From the NCBI RefSeq assembly GCF_026914265.1, contig NC_069133.1:23925272-23989271 (forward strand): a DNA stretch of 64,000 nt. The letters run 5' to 3'. The notes below the pieces were generated by a model, which ran no database searches, had not been told where the DNA came from, and was given only the letters and a program-made list of their open reading frames with translations. Both the position numbers and the translations under genes were made by a program. Below are positions 35,493 through 47,811 of the stretch, piece after piece (position 1 is the first letter of the stretch; every line of letters starts with the position of its first letter). This DNA comes from Mya arenaria (lineage: Eukaryota > Mollusca > Bivalvia > Myida > Myidae).

Positions 35493-35928
35493 TTGAGCAG
35501 GTAAAACAATAAAATTGGCAGCAAAGATATATTGTAAGAATCAGATTATTTTGACCACTGTCCAGTCCAAGATAAAAGACCAAACACTAATTTTGATAAG
35601 GATGTTTAAATATTAAAGCGATATGCGTTTATTGTCTTTTGACATTGTGTGTCACTAGTTAAATATTTGTCAAGCATTGGACTTTGTGACTTAAAACATA
35701 GTCATCATTTATTTTTGCTACTTGATTTGTCCATATAGTTTTATTGCAATGATAATGCATTCATGTATTACCATTTAAGACGTTGCATACATATGAAGAC
35801 CATTTCGTGCAGTGAATAAATAAGAAGGATTATAAAGAAAAAGTGTTTTGCTATACACTGGAGTATACTTTAAAAATTGATTGCGATAGAAAAGAAGGGA
35901 TTTCATTACAAACAAGTTCTTGACCAGA
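35491..35928. other. Upstream region of transporter copy 2
   Basis: AT-rich, no exon. The last 40 bp before the ATG (ACAAACAAGTTCTTGACCAG) resemble the matching position of copy 1 (TTTCTTGTTGACCAAA), so 5' UTR probably begins within this stretch. No TATA box can be fixed. Confidence 0.4.
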
Positions 35929-38489
35929 ATGGACAATGGCTCAACCAAAGCGAAGGGAAAGTTTCGATTTGAAAATAATTGTCACAAGCAGAACTTTATT
36001 ATAACGCTTTGTGTATATTTTAACTTCGTATTACTGGTAAGTCCTTAATTTTGTTGATTTTATATCCAGTTTTGTCTTATAATATGTGTGAGTTTGTCAG
36101 TACATATAAATTGATAACTTTTTGTTTCTATCATTCAAGCTTTTATTGTTGTGTTCGTTTTGCTAGTGGACGGTTAAATATAAGAAAAAAAATGCTGTAC
36201 GTACGTTTTGTCCAGCTCGGACGTACTTACACATGTGCACAAGGATGCGAAACTAATATATTGCGTACATTTGTCGCTAAACGACAAACTATATAACTGA
36301 CCCATTTTTTGTTTTACAAATATTTGATTGCAACCCAACAATGTACATAACAATTATACACTCTAGGGTTGGACGTACGGACAGCTTGGCACGGCGTTCG
36401 TGGACTTACAACAGATTCTGGACACGAATGTGCAACAGACGTCACTTATCTTTACAATGAACTCGATCGGCTATATGCTTGGTAGCCTACTAATCGGTGT
36501 CCTCTACGACCGTTTCGACAAACTCAAACTGCTCGGTGCGATGCTGTTTTCTGTTCTTTGGCATCGTTGACTTACTTGCTATTGGATTCCTTTTAATACC
36601 TTTTTTAGATCAAGTTATATTGTCAATTAGCTGTCTTCTAATATTAGAAAAAGGTAAATTCACTTAAACGTTCTAATGTTCTGCCTACGCTAAACATCCA
36701 TTACTCAGACCAACTTCAACGTGTTATCCGCCGTCAAAACCTAGGTACCAATGCATAATCGAAGAAATTGTGTAGCCATCTAAATGCTCTAAGCACTAAA
36801 TATTCTATTCAATCTGTAATACGCTTGGAAAGTATGTATTTTTATAAAATGAAGTTCGTTTCTGGATCAGCTTTACGCAAAACCGATTTGGAAGTCATGA
36901 TACTTTGTCGAAATATATTGCTTTATAATATACTGTCCCTGAAGGATCTAAATGAAAAAAAGGACATTAAATGTCAAGCCTATTTTCAGGAATCATAACG
37001 ATAGTAAACGGGGTTACGAGTGCCGTGCTTCCCTGGTGCTCCAGGTTTGGGTTGTTCCTCTTTGTTCGTCTTGTGGACGGATTCCTGTGTGGAGGCAGAG
37101 ACGGAGGTAAGCTAGTCGTATTGACGGAGGTTAAGTTTGTCTTATTGGCGGAGTGTGGAGGCAGAGACGGTGATAAGCTATATATTTCTTACTGCGTCTA
37201 TTGGACGGATTCCTGGGTGGGGTTAGGGACGGTGGTAAGCTATATATTTCCAACTTCGTCTTTTGGACGGATTCCTGTGTGAAATAACGGATACATGCCC
37301 ACTGAAAGACTGATAGTGTTATTATAAGAGATTCAATACAATTACTCTCTGTTTACTTTCTCTAGGAGGCATTGCTAGGGTATCGGCATGCTGGGGATTC
37401 GCCGGCCGTCCGTACATGCAGGCTTTAGGCTTTACGTACGCATTTGGAGGAATTATCTCCCCCATTGTTACAAGTCTCTACCTGGCGCCTAGAATCGTAT
37501 TAAGCAACCAGACATCATATGGCTTGTTTGCGAATGAAACACAAAAATACACTCTTCCACCATCAATGACACAACACGTGATTTACAACAAAAGCATGTT
37601 TGGAGAAAGAAATATGTTTTCATCAACACCAAATGCAACAGAGAAAGGGGAAACATTTAACAATTCGAATATTGTACAAGACGACACAATTGTGTATGGA
37701 GAGAGTAAAATTCACATTGCCTTTGTGATCACAGGATTGTTGACGGCCTTGTCTGGATGTATGTTTTTAATTTTGTACTGCTTAGGGTATGAACATGTTC
37801 TGTCCTTTCGACCCACGGTGGCAACTGCACACCAAGAAGTCACGAAAGATCAGCCTATATCGCATCCAAGAAGAGCAACTTTGTCAAAATCGCAGACGGG
37901 CATTTTTCTTATAGTTTTAGGGAGTGCAGTTGTTGCGTACTCTGCCATTGAATGCAAATATCAGTCCTTTATTATGCCATACGTTATCTTGCAATTAGAC
38001 TGGACGAAACAAATGGGAGCATTTCTTATTTCTCTGCTCTGGGCCACATTTGCATGTGGTCGTTTTGTAAATATTTTTATAACAAAGATTGTGTCATCCC
38101 AAAAAATGATGATTGGATACTTGATTTTACTTTTACTCACATCTTGCGGTGTGTATCTAGAGGGAGGACTGGCTGTGCCATATGCTACGTGGATTATGGT
38201 GCCGTTGGCCGGGTTCGCAATGGCTCCAATATTTATTACCTTCATTGTCTGGACTCAGGAGATCGCCATGGATATTTCTGGTAAAATGGGCGGGTTCTTC
38301 ATAGTTTCAGGAGCCCTTGGTTTCTTCATCGATCCACTCTTTATTGGATATCTGATGGAGAATAAATCTCCGCTTTATTTCATACACATCAATGTGCTCC
38401 AATGTTTGCTCTGCCTGGGAATAATGTTGCTTATCATATTTCAAATAAGCAAGATTAGAAGTATACAGAAGATGAACGTCATAGTATAA
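35929..38489 (+). CDS. MFSD4B-like: MFS transporter, NaGLT1/MFSD4B-like, copy 2 (four coding exons)
   Basis: Exons 35929-36036, 36367-36535, 36990-37106, 37366-38489; 1518 nt, 505 aa, intact. First exon MDNGSTKAKGKFRFEN ends in TM1 (NFIITLCVYFNFVLL). Exon 2 has GWTYGQLGTAF and motif A GVLYDRFDKLKLLG; its donor GTGCGA is a poor match to consensus. Exon 3 has FVRLVDGFLCGGRDG. Exon 4 has PYMQALGFTYAFGG, a sequon-rich loop, IECKYQSFIMPYV, LWATFACGRF and DISGKMGGFF, each with a counterpart in rat NaGLT1 (for example WGTFAACRG, LTGKSAAF). Likely plasma-membrane transporter; substrate unknown. Closest relative in the window is copy 1. Confidence 0.87.
37107..37285 (+). repeat. Donor-edge duplications after exon 3, transporter copy 2
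   Basis: Two 23-25-bp units like those of copy 1 (GTAAGCTAGTCGTATTGACG, then GAGGTTAAGTTTGTC), then about two 64-bp units carrying the 3' end of exon 3 (GGACGGATTCCTG, GGGACGGTGGTAAGCTATAT). Decoy donors include GGTGATAAGC and GGTGGTAAGC. Confidence 0.85.
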
Positions 38490-38839
38490 CATATATGTAA
38501 CACTCTGAATGAATGCCTGTCTTCGACCAGTATTGTTAGTGTTGTGTGTTGAAACGTCTTAACCTATATAGGCGAACTTGTAGACTTCCAATTACAACAT
38601 AATTAGTGCTATGTTTCGTGCATTAAACTTATAAACAGAATAATCGATGCATAATCAGACGTTGCATTTCCGTTATTGCTAATGTCAACCAATTAGCTCA
38701 AGAAAACAACATCAACTAGAATGCAAGTACAGATAAGTGTATGTTTTCAACTACAAAAGCAGATAAAACATGTCGTTCTAAACCATTGTGGCATGTCATT
38801 TGTGTAAACAATATTTGTCTTATTCTTCGGTTATTGCGA

Positions 38840-38865
38840 AATAAAGCGAATATATAGTTAATAAA
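38840..38865 (+). terminator. Two polyadenylation signals of transporter copy 2
   Basis: AATAAA at 38840-38845 and 38860-38865, about 360 bp after the stop codon. Confidence 0.65.
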
Positions 38866-38973
38866 GACTTCGTTCTGTGTTTCTTGCTGTGCCTAAAACA
38901 TAACAATGTTAAAAACATTTATTCATGAAAAGAGTCCAATGATTTTGCATCGGAATTACATGGATTTATCTTT

Positions 38974-39327
38974 AAACGTGACACTCCTACCGAAATTAAA
39001 ACAAACACATGCATAACAAACACAGATTTTGAGCGATAAATCTTTAACTGCTTACTTAAGAATATATTAATGGGTAATAATAATTACTGATGACAAGATT
39101 GAAACCGTGTATTTTCTATCTGAATACGCAAAAATGTCAAATAATTGGTGAGTGCTAAAATATTTACTGTGATATACTATCGTCTCTTATGGTCGAAATA
39201 CCGTGTTTTCTGCACACTTCTTTCAAATGTAGCTTGTTATACTTCCAAGAAACCATTGTTTTAGATATGTATACATCCGTTTTGGTATATTTCAAAAAGT
39301 GTATTAACTGTGAGATTAAGATCGCAA
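38974..39327. mobile_element. R1 dispersed repeat, copy 5, with an empty-site paralogue
   Basis: AAACGTGACACTCCTACC to about GAGATTAAGATC, with all R1 blocks. The surrounding sequence is duplicated in inverted orientation at 46150-47245, where the repeat is absent. This supports a discrete insertion. Confidence 0.85.
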
Positions 39328-39699
39328 CTTTTATCGTTTATATGATTATCAAAGCTGTGTGTATTATAACGAATACTAAACGGAAAACCGAGCGGTTTGA
39401 ATAAGAGTCCAAGTAAATAACACTAACAAAGCAATGGAACCTACAGCGACATGGAGGGGGTGTTTTTTACGACACCACCGGAATATCCATGGGCCTCAAC
39501 CTCAGTCACGGTATCGGTCTTTTTGGGATGTGGTTGTTTTTTCACAGCAAGAATGTATTATTAGTAACAACTCATCTGAATATACATGACACACGAAAAC
39601 ATCAGTTAAATCCTGGTAAATGTTTTTAGTGGTGAAGCGGGTGAATCGATTGACTCCGCCTGGATTGTCAGTCAAGTTAAAACTTAATGTTTATTTTCA

Positions 39700-40504
39700 T
39701 GATTACTGCACATGAATTTAAAGTGTCACTTATGATGATATAGTATTATTGTCGTTTAGTATTTTAATTTATAAGTTTCTATAATTTGTTTATTTTTCTT
39801 CGTGTTAATCGAAGAAAAAAAGATGGCCTGTCGAGACAGCAATGGTGAAATTATTTCGTAAATGATTTTAACCTTGGCCATTACTCAGTAACCGTTGGGA
39901 AATTGAAATAAACAGCGTTCAGGTATTGCCCAAAGCAATACGAAGATGTCTAGAAATGACATTAATAGTTATTGAGCTACTCCACTTGTTCGACAGGAAA
40001 AAACAACACATGATCAAACGAGCGTTGGCTTTCGCTCAGCTATTCTTTTCTTGTCGTTAAGCAGATTCTGCCCAATGTTAGTTGTGCATGTTTCATTGAT
40101 CTACTTTTAATCACTGTAATAAAGGTGTAAGATATAGTACTAGTAATCTAGTTTAAATGAAAGAAAAATGGTGTATCATAGAACACTCGACGCTCTAAGG
40201 CGGTAGTCCCGACTGTTGTTATTTTAGGCATTTTAATGTTTGTTTTTATAAAATCTGTGGTCTGGCTCTTCTTACGTATATGTCAGGCCTTGAACCCTTC
40301 ACATTTAAGCTTGCTAAGGATAGGGGGCACCTGGTAAGTTTCAAAAGTTTCCAGTGTGTGATTATTTACATTATTTCGATTCATTTTGATAACAAAACAA
40401 TATCTGCCAGAGCATTTTAGATGATAATAATTATTTTATTTGTTTGAGTATAGACGATTCTTATGTCTTAAATTAGACCGCCGCCATTTTGTTATCACGT
40501 GACC
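39700..40504. other. No gene recognised
   Basis: AT-rich stretch between the duplicated flank of copy 2 and the DNA transposon. Nothing supportable seen. Confidence 0.5.
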
Positions 40505-40699
40505 GTCCGCCATTACAGAAGTGAAAGTTCCTGATAGTGTGCAAGAACGCTCACACGCCATTTGATTTTAAAAATTGAGACCAAAAATGACCTCCGAGAA
40601 GCAGCTACGTAAGTTGTTTTATTGGAACACTTTTTCTGAATGTAATTGTAATAAATAGTAGACCGTATAGTTGTAACAAAATGGCGGACTTTGTTTAAC

Positions 40700-41189
40700 A
40701 AATTATGTTTACGAACCAGTTGCACGAGCCTGGTATGAAAGCATTTCTGGTCACAAGGTTAGAAAATCTGGGATTGTTGTTAGTTTAACGGAGCCATATA
40801 TTGCCGCCAGCCCAGACGGTATTATAGATAAAAGAACAATTGTTGAAATAAAATGTCCAATACGCCCGCTAGTAGACCTCATATCATTAGGAAAATATGA
40901 TGTTCTACTCGAAGATGGTCAGCCGAAATTGAGCCCCAAGGGAAAAAATGGCTATTATTGCCAAGTACAAGTTGCAATGTTCTGCACTGAGTCAACTTTG
41001 TGCAAGTTTGTTGTGTGGACAGCTGAAAAGCAGTGTGTTGTGGATGTTCCATTCTGTAAAGAATTTATAAAGGGCATTCTTCCTAGAATTCGTGACTTTT
41101 ACTTTAAGCACCTCCTTGTTAGACTAACAGATGAGTTCCAGGCAAGTCGTCTGAAAATTTCCCCGGAATACAAATCCTTGTGCCGTTAA
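40700..41189 (+). pseudogene. YqaJ-like exonuclease, C-terminal part
   Basis: The continuous frame reads ARAWYESISGHKVRKSG, then EPYIAASPDG, TIVEIKCPIRPLVDLISL, NGYYCQVQVAMF, FVVWTAEKQ, ending at a stop. The SPDG, EIKCP and QVQ elements are the metal-binding and catalytic signature of lambda-exonuclease/YqaJ folds. About 160 residues are visible; a family member would have an N-terminal part roughly as long, which is missing or split by introns. It belongs to the surrounding transposon. Confidence 0.7.
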
Positions 41190-42059
41190 TTCCATACCAA
41201 ATTTAAGGACTTGAGACTAAAGGAAATTTCCTGGAAGAAGATTATTAAATCTGAATGTGATTTTATGTGTACCCTAAACTGTAATGGAAATTTCTGTGAG
41301 AAATGCACACACTTTTGTATTCTTAAGATTGTTATTTATCTGTTAAAACGTATGGTAATTCATATAATTATTTGTAAAAACTATAACTGTAATACATTAT
41401 TATAATCATCATAAAATTATAGGAGTAAACTCAAATTATTGTCTTTGAAATCTTTTTCAAATTTTAAAGGGACTCGCTCACTCTTTTTCAAACTTTAAAG
41501 GGACAAGCATATGTATATACTTAATACATATCTTAATAGTTCAAAGGTCATGGACACTACTTGAAAAGCTTATTGTACAGTACTTAATGGATAGACCCAA
41601 TACTTCTCCAATATACAATTGGCATTTGCATCACCATCTACTAGTCTTGTTTTTTGCCACTGTAGGCTTATACAGAAAAGAGATAATAAGACAAAATATT
41701 TTTTACTTTTTATGTGCCATATTTAATATGAAATTCATTTAAGACATGCATAGTGTGATTAATGAATGAAATAGCAAAAACAACCATTTGGCTATTAAAT
41801 TTAAGATCCAAACCATTGTACAATTACCAAGAGGTAATTTCATTTGTATACAGTATGCAATAAACAACATACTGTATACAATAAACAATAAATTGTATAC
41901 AATAAACAACATAAACGGCTGTGAATTTAATTAAACTACATTAATACACAGATCTTTGTTTATGTCTAGTCAACAACATCATCCCTTATTAACGAATCTC
42001 TCATGTTGCACAAAACTGCAACTACACGAACAGTTTTATCTGCATTATGTAATGTTTTT

Positions 42060-42485
42060 ATACTGTATTTAGTGTTCAACAGTCTAAAATACTTCATCAA
42101 CATGAATTCTTTCAGCTGCAATCCTTCTAGAGTCAATGGTCTCCTATTCGGATAGCTGCGACCGGCCCTTCATAAATGCAGGAATATTCAGTTTGACTCG
42201 ACTGCTACACATATCCTCACCTATTGTGAAACCACGATCAGCCATTACTTCATCCCCAGGCAGCAAATAGTCCAAAAATCCACAATTTTTAGTGATGAAA
42301 TTGTCACTTGCCCGTCCACCATACAATGGTGAGATGTACATTATAAATCCACTTGGAGCTATCGCAATAAAAAAAAAATTGACAGTGTTATTACTTTTAT
42401 ATGTACTCCAAGTCTGAGCCCTTGCTTTTAATGAAAATGGTCTTTGAATAAAAAATTCAAAACAGTCTATTATGCAGGTTATCAT
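42060..42485 (-). pseudogene. DDE transposase (DDE_Tnp_4 type), broken
   Basis: On the minus strand: IIDCFEFFIQRPFSLKARAQ, TWSTYKSNNTV, YGGRASDNFI, GDEVMADRGF, then a TAG at 42144-42146, after which ETIDSRRIAAERIHVDEVF continues in frame. The two aspartates in IIDCFE and MADRGF fit the first two catalytic residues; the third position reads D in IHVDE where the family usually has HVE. Too short and interrupted to be active. Confidence 0.75.
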
Positions 42486-42599
42486 TGGAAATGATGTTTT
42501 GAAGGAATTTGGTAATGTTCTTCAAATAGTATCTCTTGGCAACTATACCACACAATGTGACAGATGTTGGGACATGTCATTGATCCATGACTTAAAAAC

Positions 42600-42763
42600 A
42601 TTGCTCATGCAGTGGAATTTGAACGGTACAAGACATAGACAGTCTTTGCCATTTACATCATTATGAAACTGGCAGGTGGAATTTTCCCAGTCGTAAAGTT
42701 TCTTCTGGTTTTGCTACAATTAACCACAACACACTGCCTTCCACCACCTCGTTTATATGGCAT
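42600..42763 (-). pseudogene. THAP-like N-terminal segment of the transposase
   Basis: ATG at 42763 (minus) gives MPYKRGGGRQCVVVNCSKTR, resembling the start of a THAP zinc finger (C-x3/4-C). The reading frame shifts soon after (FHCMSNVFKSWINDM in another frame). Supports a THAP-plus-DDE transposase. Confidence 0.45.
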
Positions 42764-43066
42764 AATTGTCCGATATTTTATCGATTCGAGATATTTTGAC
42801 AGATTATTGGTTTTCCACTTCCGTAATGGCGGACAAGTAAATTGAAGAGTATTTGACAGGGGAGATAATTCGTACTGTACTATTAGATCGTCTATATCAA
42901 TACATAAACATGCATATCCTCTATGTCCGTTATTTAAACGTTACTCATAACTGTTGGGAACATTTGCATAGCGAGTGGAGGTAATAGATATGAAATGAGT
43001 TGATTGTATGGAATGATGTGTACAACAATTGTGCCACAATCAAATGCAATGCATTAAAATCACTAG

Positions 43067-45640
43067 GGTTGGGCTGGTGGACAGCTAGGCATTGCGTTGG
43101 TTGACTTTCAACATACATGTTTTCTGGATACCAGTGTGCAACAGACGTCATTTATTTTCTCCATGGACTGTAGCGGCTATTATGCTGGGTAGCCTACTTA
43201 TATGTGCCCTCTACGACCGTTTAAACAAACTCCAACATCTCGTGAGTTATTGTCTTACGTTTATTGCAATGCTTATTTACGCTGTACTGGAAACCTTTCA
43301 GTACTTATTCGAATGTTTTAAAGTGTTAGTAAACTTATTAGAAATTCTTAAAATCACTCGAATATCAAGTGTTTCCTTATCTGAATAGCTATTAGTTAGA
43401 GTGATGTTTTAGTCAACCTAGGTCATCAGAGAGCGCTCTCCCGTGAACATAGTCTCCTAATTACAATCCAAGATATTTGTAACACCCTAAGTGCCAATAA
43501 TTTTAACAAAATATATTGATAAGTGTGTGCCTTTCTATAAAATGATGATCAAGTTTTTTTTTGATCGTACGCAACAGTTGCAGACTAATTTCATGTTTTG
43601 ATACCCGGGTGTAATATATGTAAATAATGTACGGTAATGGTACCGTCAGGTCAGAAACTTTTTCAAAAAATACGTCATTAAATGTCAAGACTATTTTCAG
43701 GAATTATATTGATAGTGGACAAGCTCCGTGTTTGTCTTGAGCACTAAGTTTTGGTTGTTCTTCTTTGTTCGCTAAGTGGACGGATTCATGTCTGGAGACA
43801 AGGGCGGTGGTAAGCTTCATCTCTCTTTGTTCGTCTATTAGACGGATTCCTGTCTGGGGACAAGGGCGGTGGTAAGCTTCATCTCTCGTTTTTCGTCTAG
43901 TAGACGGATCCCTGTCTGGGGACAAGGGCGGTGGTAAGCCTCATCTCTCGTTTTTCGTCTAGTAGACGGATTCCTGTCTGGAGACAAGGGCGGTGGTAAG
44001 CTTCAACTCTCTTTGTTCGTCTTTATTTTCAAGTATCCTCTACATATTCCTTACAATATCGAAATGGACAATTTGTGTAAATGGTTTTAGTTTATTAAGA
44101 GAAATGTAATTATCTGAAATCTAAATAATTTTTAGATACATGGACAAAGCGAGAAAATATACCGGCTTCATAGTTTATTTCTTAAACATATAACTTGCAA
44201 TAGCAATTGAAATGGCAGTATTTGTCCTAGAAAAAAGACTAATTTAGATGTTTCATTGGCAAGGGATATACATGCCCATGTTTCTCCATTGCTACGTGAC
44301 CTTGATGAGATTAGTCAGTACATATGTACAAACCACGTGATTAAAAACATTAAGTCCAAACAGAAATTGTGAATTATTTTACTGTACAACGTTTTTACTC
44401 ATTTATTATCTCAACAATTGGACAATGCAACAAATTCAAGATAACAGAGTGGACATGAGGTACGTTTATATGCTTATTGAAGAACACTTGAATGTGTGAC
44501 ACAAATTTTACCATTAGTCTTATTATTATTTCATGCTTGAGCTTGCGTAGCATTCTTAAGGGCTTTTATGTATATAACCTAATCCCCATATGGTTACTCT
44601 TAATTTCATATTGTAGCAATACCATTGGTCAAATTTAGGAAATAGGAATAAAAGAAAAACACTCCGCTCGGTCTGAAAAAAAAAATGTTTAACAAATGAC
44701 GTAATCTCACGTGGTACGTTTACCAAGAGTCATCTGACATGAATAAATTCAATGTGTTTTAAACATTACAAATCAAAAAAAGGAAATACCGAACAAGAGG
44801 TTAATCTGTCAGTATTTGCAATAAATAATTAAATGAAAATACACCAATGTCATTTAAAGTTTTGATATGCAATTGTAAAATGCACGGACGCTGGGAAAGC
44901 GCCGCCCGTCCGTATATGAAGGCTTTAGGCGTACGCCGTTGGAAGAATGTTCTCACCAATAGTAACAAGCTCGCGAGAATCAGTACACCAGACAGCATAT
45001 GTTTTGCATGAGAAAGGAAATAAAAATAGCACGCCTCCACTAACAGATGTCTTAAAGAGAAATGGAAACATTGAATAATTCAAATAACGTACTTGAGAAC
45101 ACGTTTGTATATGACGATAGGCACGTTCACATTGCCCTCGTGATGACAGGATTATTGACAGCCTTGTCTCGCTGCTTGAACATCATATTGTACGGCTTTG
45201 GGCATGCAATTGTTCCAACCTGTCGGCTCACAATGACATCCGAACAATTTAAGTACAGCCTTTAAAGGAACAAGCATCTTTATCTAGATCACAGACAGCC
45301 ATTCTTTTACATGTTTTGGGACTGCAGTTGTTGTGTGCCAGTGAAACTATAGACAAGTTATTCATAATGCCTTATGTCATTCATCAACTGGAATGGACAA
45401 AACCACTGGGCACATTCTGCTCTAGGCCAAGTTTGGGAATCGGCGTTTTGTTAATATATTCATATCAAAGTTTGTGTTTATCCAAACCACGATGGTCGCA
45501 AACCTGATTTTATTCTTTTCTCGTATCTGGTGAGCAATGCTGATTGTATTTGGCGAATGCCAATTGAAAAATGGTTACGTTGGTCGGGTTTGCTATGTAT
45601 CCAATAATTTTGTTTTTTGTAGAGCGAATTAATTCAAAAA
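43067..45640 (+). pseudogene. Decayed transporter copy (exons 2-4), pseudogene A
   Basis: Exon 2 relic 43067-43241 (CAACAGACGTCATTTATTTT, CTCTACGACCG), exon 3 relic 43701-43815 with its donor edge repeated, exon 4 relic 44886-45640 (ACGCTGGGAAAGCGCCGCCC, METLNNSNNVLEN, HIALVMTGLLTALSRCLN, FIMPYVIHQLEWTKPLG). Many frame changes and stops; exon 1 is absent and the DNA transposon lies just upstream. Intron positions are retained, so it arose by DNA duplication of a copy 1/2-type gene. The 3' end is lost near 45640, where sequence flips orientation. Confidence 0.85.
43765..44013 (+). repeat. Four donor-edge units of 61-63 bp in pseudogene A
   Basis: Each unit repeats TTCGTCTAGTAGACGGATTC, CTGTCTGGGGACAAGGGCGG, TGGTAAGCTTCATCTCTC, that is the 3' half of exon 3 plus its donor and about 17 bp of intron. 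The units are nearly identical, so the expansion looks younger than the gene's decay. Confidence 0.9.
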
Positions 45641-45655
45641 ACAAGTACTGATGTA

Positions 45656-45735
45656 AATGTTATATAACCCCCATTATACCAGAAATATCCAAAGCGTTTT
45701 CCAGAATCCAGACAATACTCAATTTTTCACTTTTC
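45656..45735 (-). pseudogene. Small inverted exon 4 fragment
   Basis: Minus strand reads ATTGTCTGGATTCTGG, GATATTTCTGGTATAATGGG, matching ATTGTCTGGACTCAGG, GATATTTCTGGTAAAATGGG of copy 2. It sits directly beside the broken 3' end of pseudogene A. Confidence 0.7.
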
Positions 45736-45740
45736 CTACA

Positions 45741-46149
45741 GTGATCAATAATTAATAAATGAAACATGCCCACCTAACGTCGGGCAGCATATTGTGAACG
45801 ACAGGAAGAGTGCAGCTTAGAGCACGCAAACGCTCGAATGATCATGTTTTGTTTTCCTGACGAAGATATATTCGTGTTTTAAGCAACATCTAAACATGTT
45901 TTATTGCAATTTTGGAAAAGTTACCGAGTTATGGACAAGGTTAAACATATTTGTGAAACAATATCACCATTGTATTGCTGTTAAAATAGCTTTTCTTTTT
46001 ATTTTCGAAAACCCATATAAAGTGAAACAACTCATAGAAACAATTAACCCAATTGGTTTTGATAATGGGTGTTAGTAATGGGGAAATACCTTATCATAAA
46101 AAGTGAAACTATAAATTCATGCTGCTAAATGTTATTACTAGTTTAAAAC
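45741..46149. other. No gene recognised
   Basis: AT-rich spacer between inverted transporter fragments. Nothing supportable seen. Confidence 0.5.
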
Positions 46150-46429
46150 TTGACTGTCAGTACACGTTTGGTAGGTTTGATTTTCCCGCTTCACCGCTGA
46201 AAAAACTCTTCCGGGTGGGACTTTAAACTAATTTTCCCTGTGGCAGTTAGATTAAGATTAGTTTTATCCAGGGATACATCGTGTTTGCGCACTATGCATC
46301 ACATCCTAAAGCAACCAATATTGCAACAAGGCCGAGGCCAATTGATAGTCCGGTGGCGTCGTAAATTAAGCGTACATCACATACATGTCCCTGTAGCTTC
46401 CATGGTTTTGTTATGGTTATTTCAATGGA

Positions 46430-47245
46430 CTCTTATTTGAAACGCCCGTTTTCCGGTTTAAGTATTTGTCATATTACATTAAGGTTTGATATTTATATCA
46501 ATCGGTTTAAAGATTCATTCATGTAAATCCGATGAACATTTAAGTCATTGGAAGCTTTTCATAAAAAGGTGATTTAATCATAATCATTATAATGTTTTAG
46601 GGACAGAAGGTTTCGCAGCATTATACTATGACTATATCTTCACTCTATGTTGCAATGAACACAGAATGAGAAAAAGTTCAAGTAAGCAGTGTTCAAGAAC
46701 GATATGTTTGTCTGCTTTTGTAATGGAAAACATACATTTAACTGTACTTGCACATTTGTTGATGCAGTTTTCTTGAGCAAATGGATTGGCATTAGGAATT
46801 ACGGAAGTGCAATGTCTGATTATTCAACGATTTATCTGTTTATGAGTATAATGCACGAAAAACAGCACTATCCTTGCTTTAATGAGCAGTCTACAAGTCC
46901 GCGTATATAGGTTAAGACGTTCCAAAACACAGCACACTAAGTACTGGTCGAGGTAAACATTCACTGCATGAAGCGTGATACAAATCTTAATCCATTGCAT
47001 CCTTCTGATCTTGCATATTTGTAATATTATCAGCGAATTTATTCCTAGGCAGGACAAACATTTGAGCATATTGACATATATGAAATATATGATATGTTCT
47101 CCATTAAATATTAAATATAGAATGGATCAATTAGAAAAGGAATGTTTCCTGTCAGAACCCGTCAATTGCCAAGAAATATCCATAACGATTTCCTGAGTCC
47201 AGACAATGAAAATTGAAATATTGCAGCCATCGTAAACCGGGCCAA
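46430..47245 (-). pseudogene. Inverted 3'-end fragment of a copy 2-type transporter
   Basis: Minus strand from 47245: CTGGACTCAGGAAATCG, CAATATGCTCAAATGTTTGT, CTGCCTAGGAATAA, then 3' UTR text (GAACGTCTTAACCTATATA, CGGACTTGTAGAC) all matching copy 2 at 38240-38900. Frame is broken. Similarity runs on through the downstream flank to about 46150, matching 39330-39700. A segment of the exon between 47100 and 47170 is scrambled. Confidence 0.8.
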
Positions 47246-47658
47246 CAGAACCATAATCAACTTCCCATATGTCATGCAAGATCTGCCCTCAATTTTAACA
47301 CAAAGTTCTTGCTATGTTTCTATGTAAATAGAAAACCAGCGGTGTATGCATTTAAGGCTATAGTTTTAAATAAATATATAATCATTATTACAGATGAATA
47401 AGCAAAAAATGTTTTACGCACGGGCCGTATGTATTGATTATGAACTCTTAAACCATCTATATTAGTTATATGAGAGAAGGCTGGCCATCAAAGTTGTTCT
47501 AAGCTTGATTTGCGACATTGGACATGCTTTTTAACTTCTCTGTTTTATTCAGATCTGATTAGTAAGAATGGAGAACTTATTTGTTACACTCTTACCAAGC
47601 TGAAGGCTTATTATATTTCATTTAAGTATAACAAGTCTTCTTGAATACTTGTAACTAA

Positions 47659-47664
47659 TTTATT
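47659..47664 (-). terminator. Polyadenylation signal of transporter copy 3
   Basis: AATAAA on the minus strand in the context ACGTTTAATAAAT, conserved at the same place in copy 4 (62214-62219). Confidence 0.75.
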
Positions 47665-47811
47665 AAACGTAACGGTACTTTCAAAACAATATTTCAAATA
47701 ACAGCTAACAAATATATAGTAGTTTTGTGTTAAACATAGTTTTTTTTTGGCGAACTATCTTAGGACAAGTAAAAGATCAAATCGACAGTCCTGTTATGTG
47801 TTTCAACAATT

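Larger units (their letters stand above)
40505..42834. mobile_element. DNA transposon with DDE transposase and YqaJ-type nuclease remnants
   Basis: GTCCGCCATTACAGAAGTGA at 40505 and TCACTTCC-type end at 42812-42834 (TTTCCACTTCCGTAATGGCG) are inverted repeats of about 22 bp. Inside, a YqaJ-like nuclease piece reads on + (40700-41189) and a DDE_Tnp_4-like transposase on - (42060-42485), with a Cys-containing THAP-like N-terminus (42600-42763, -). This pairing is known for the ISL2EU/IS4EU group of eukaryotic transposons; I assign it there tentatively. Both genes are interrupted, so the copy looks dead. Confidence 0.7.
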
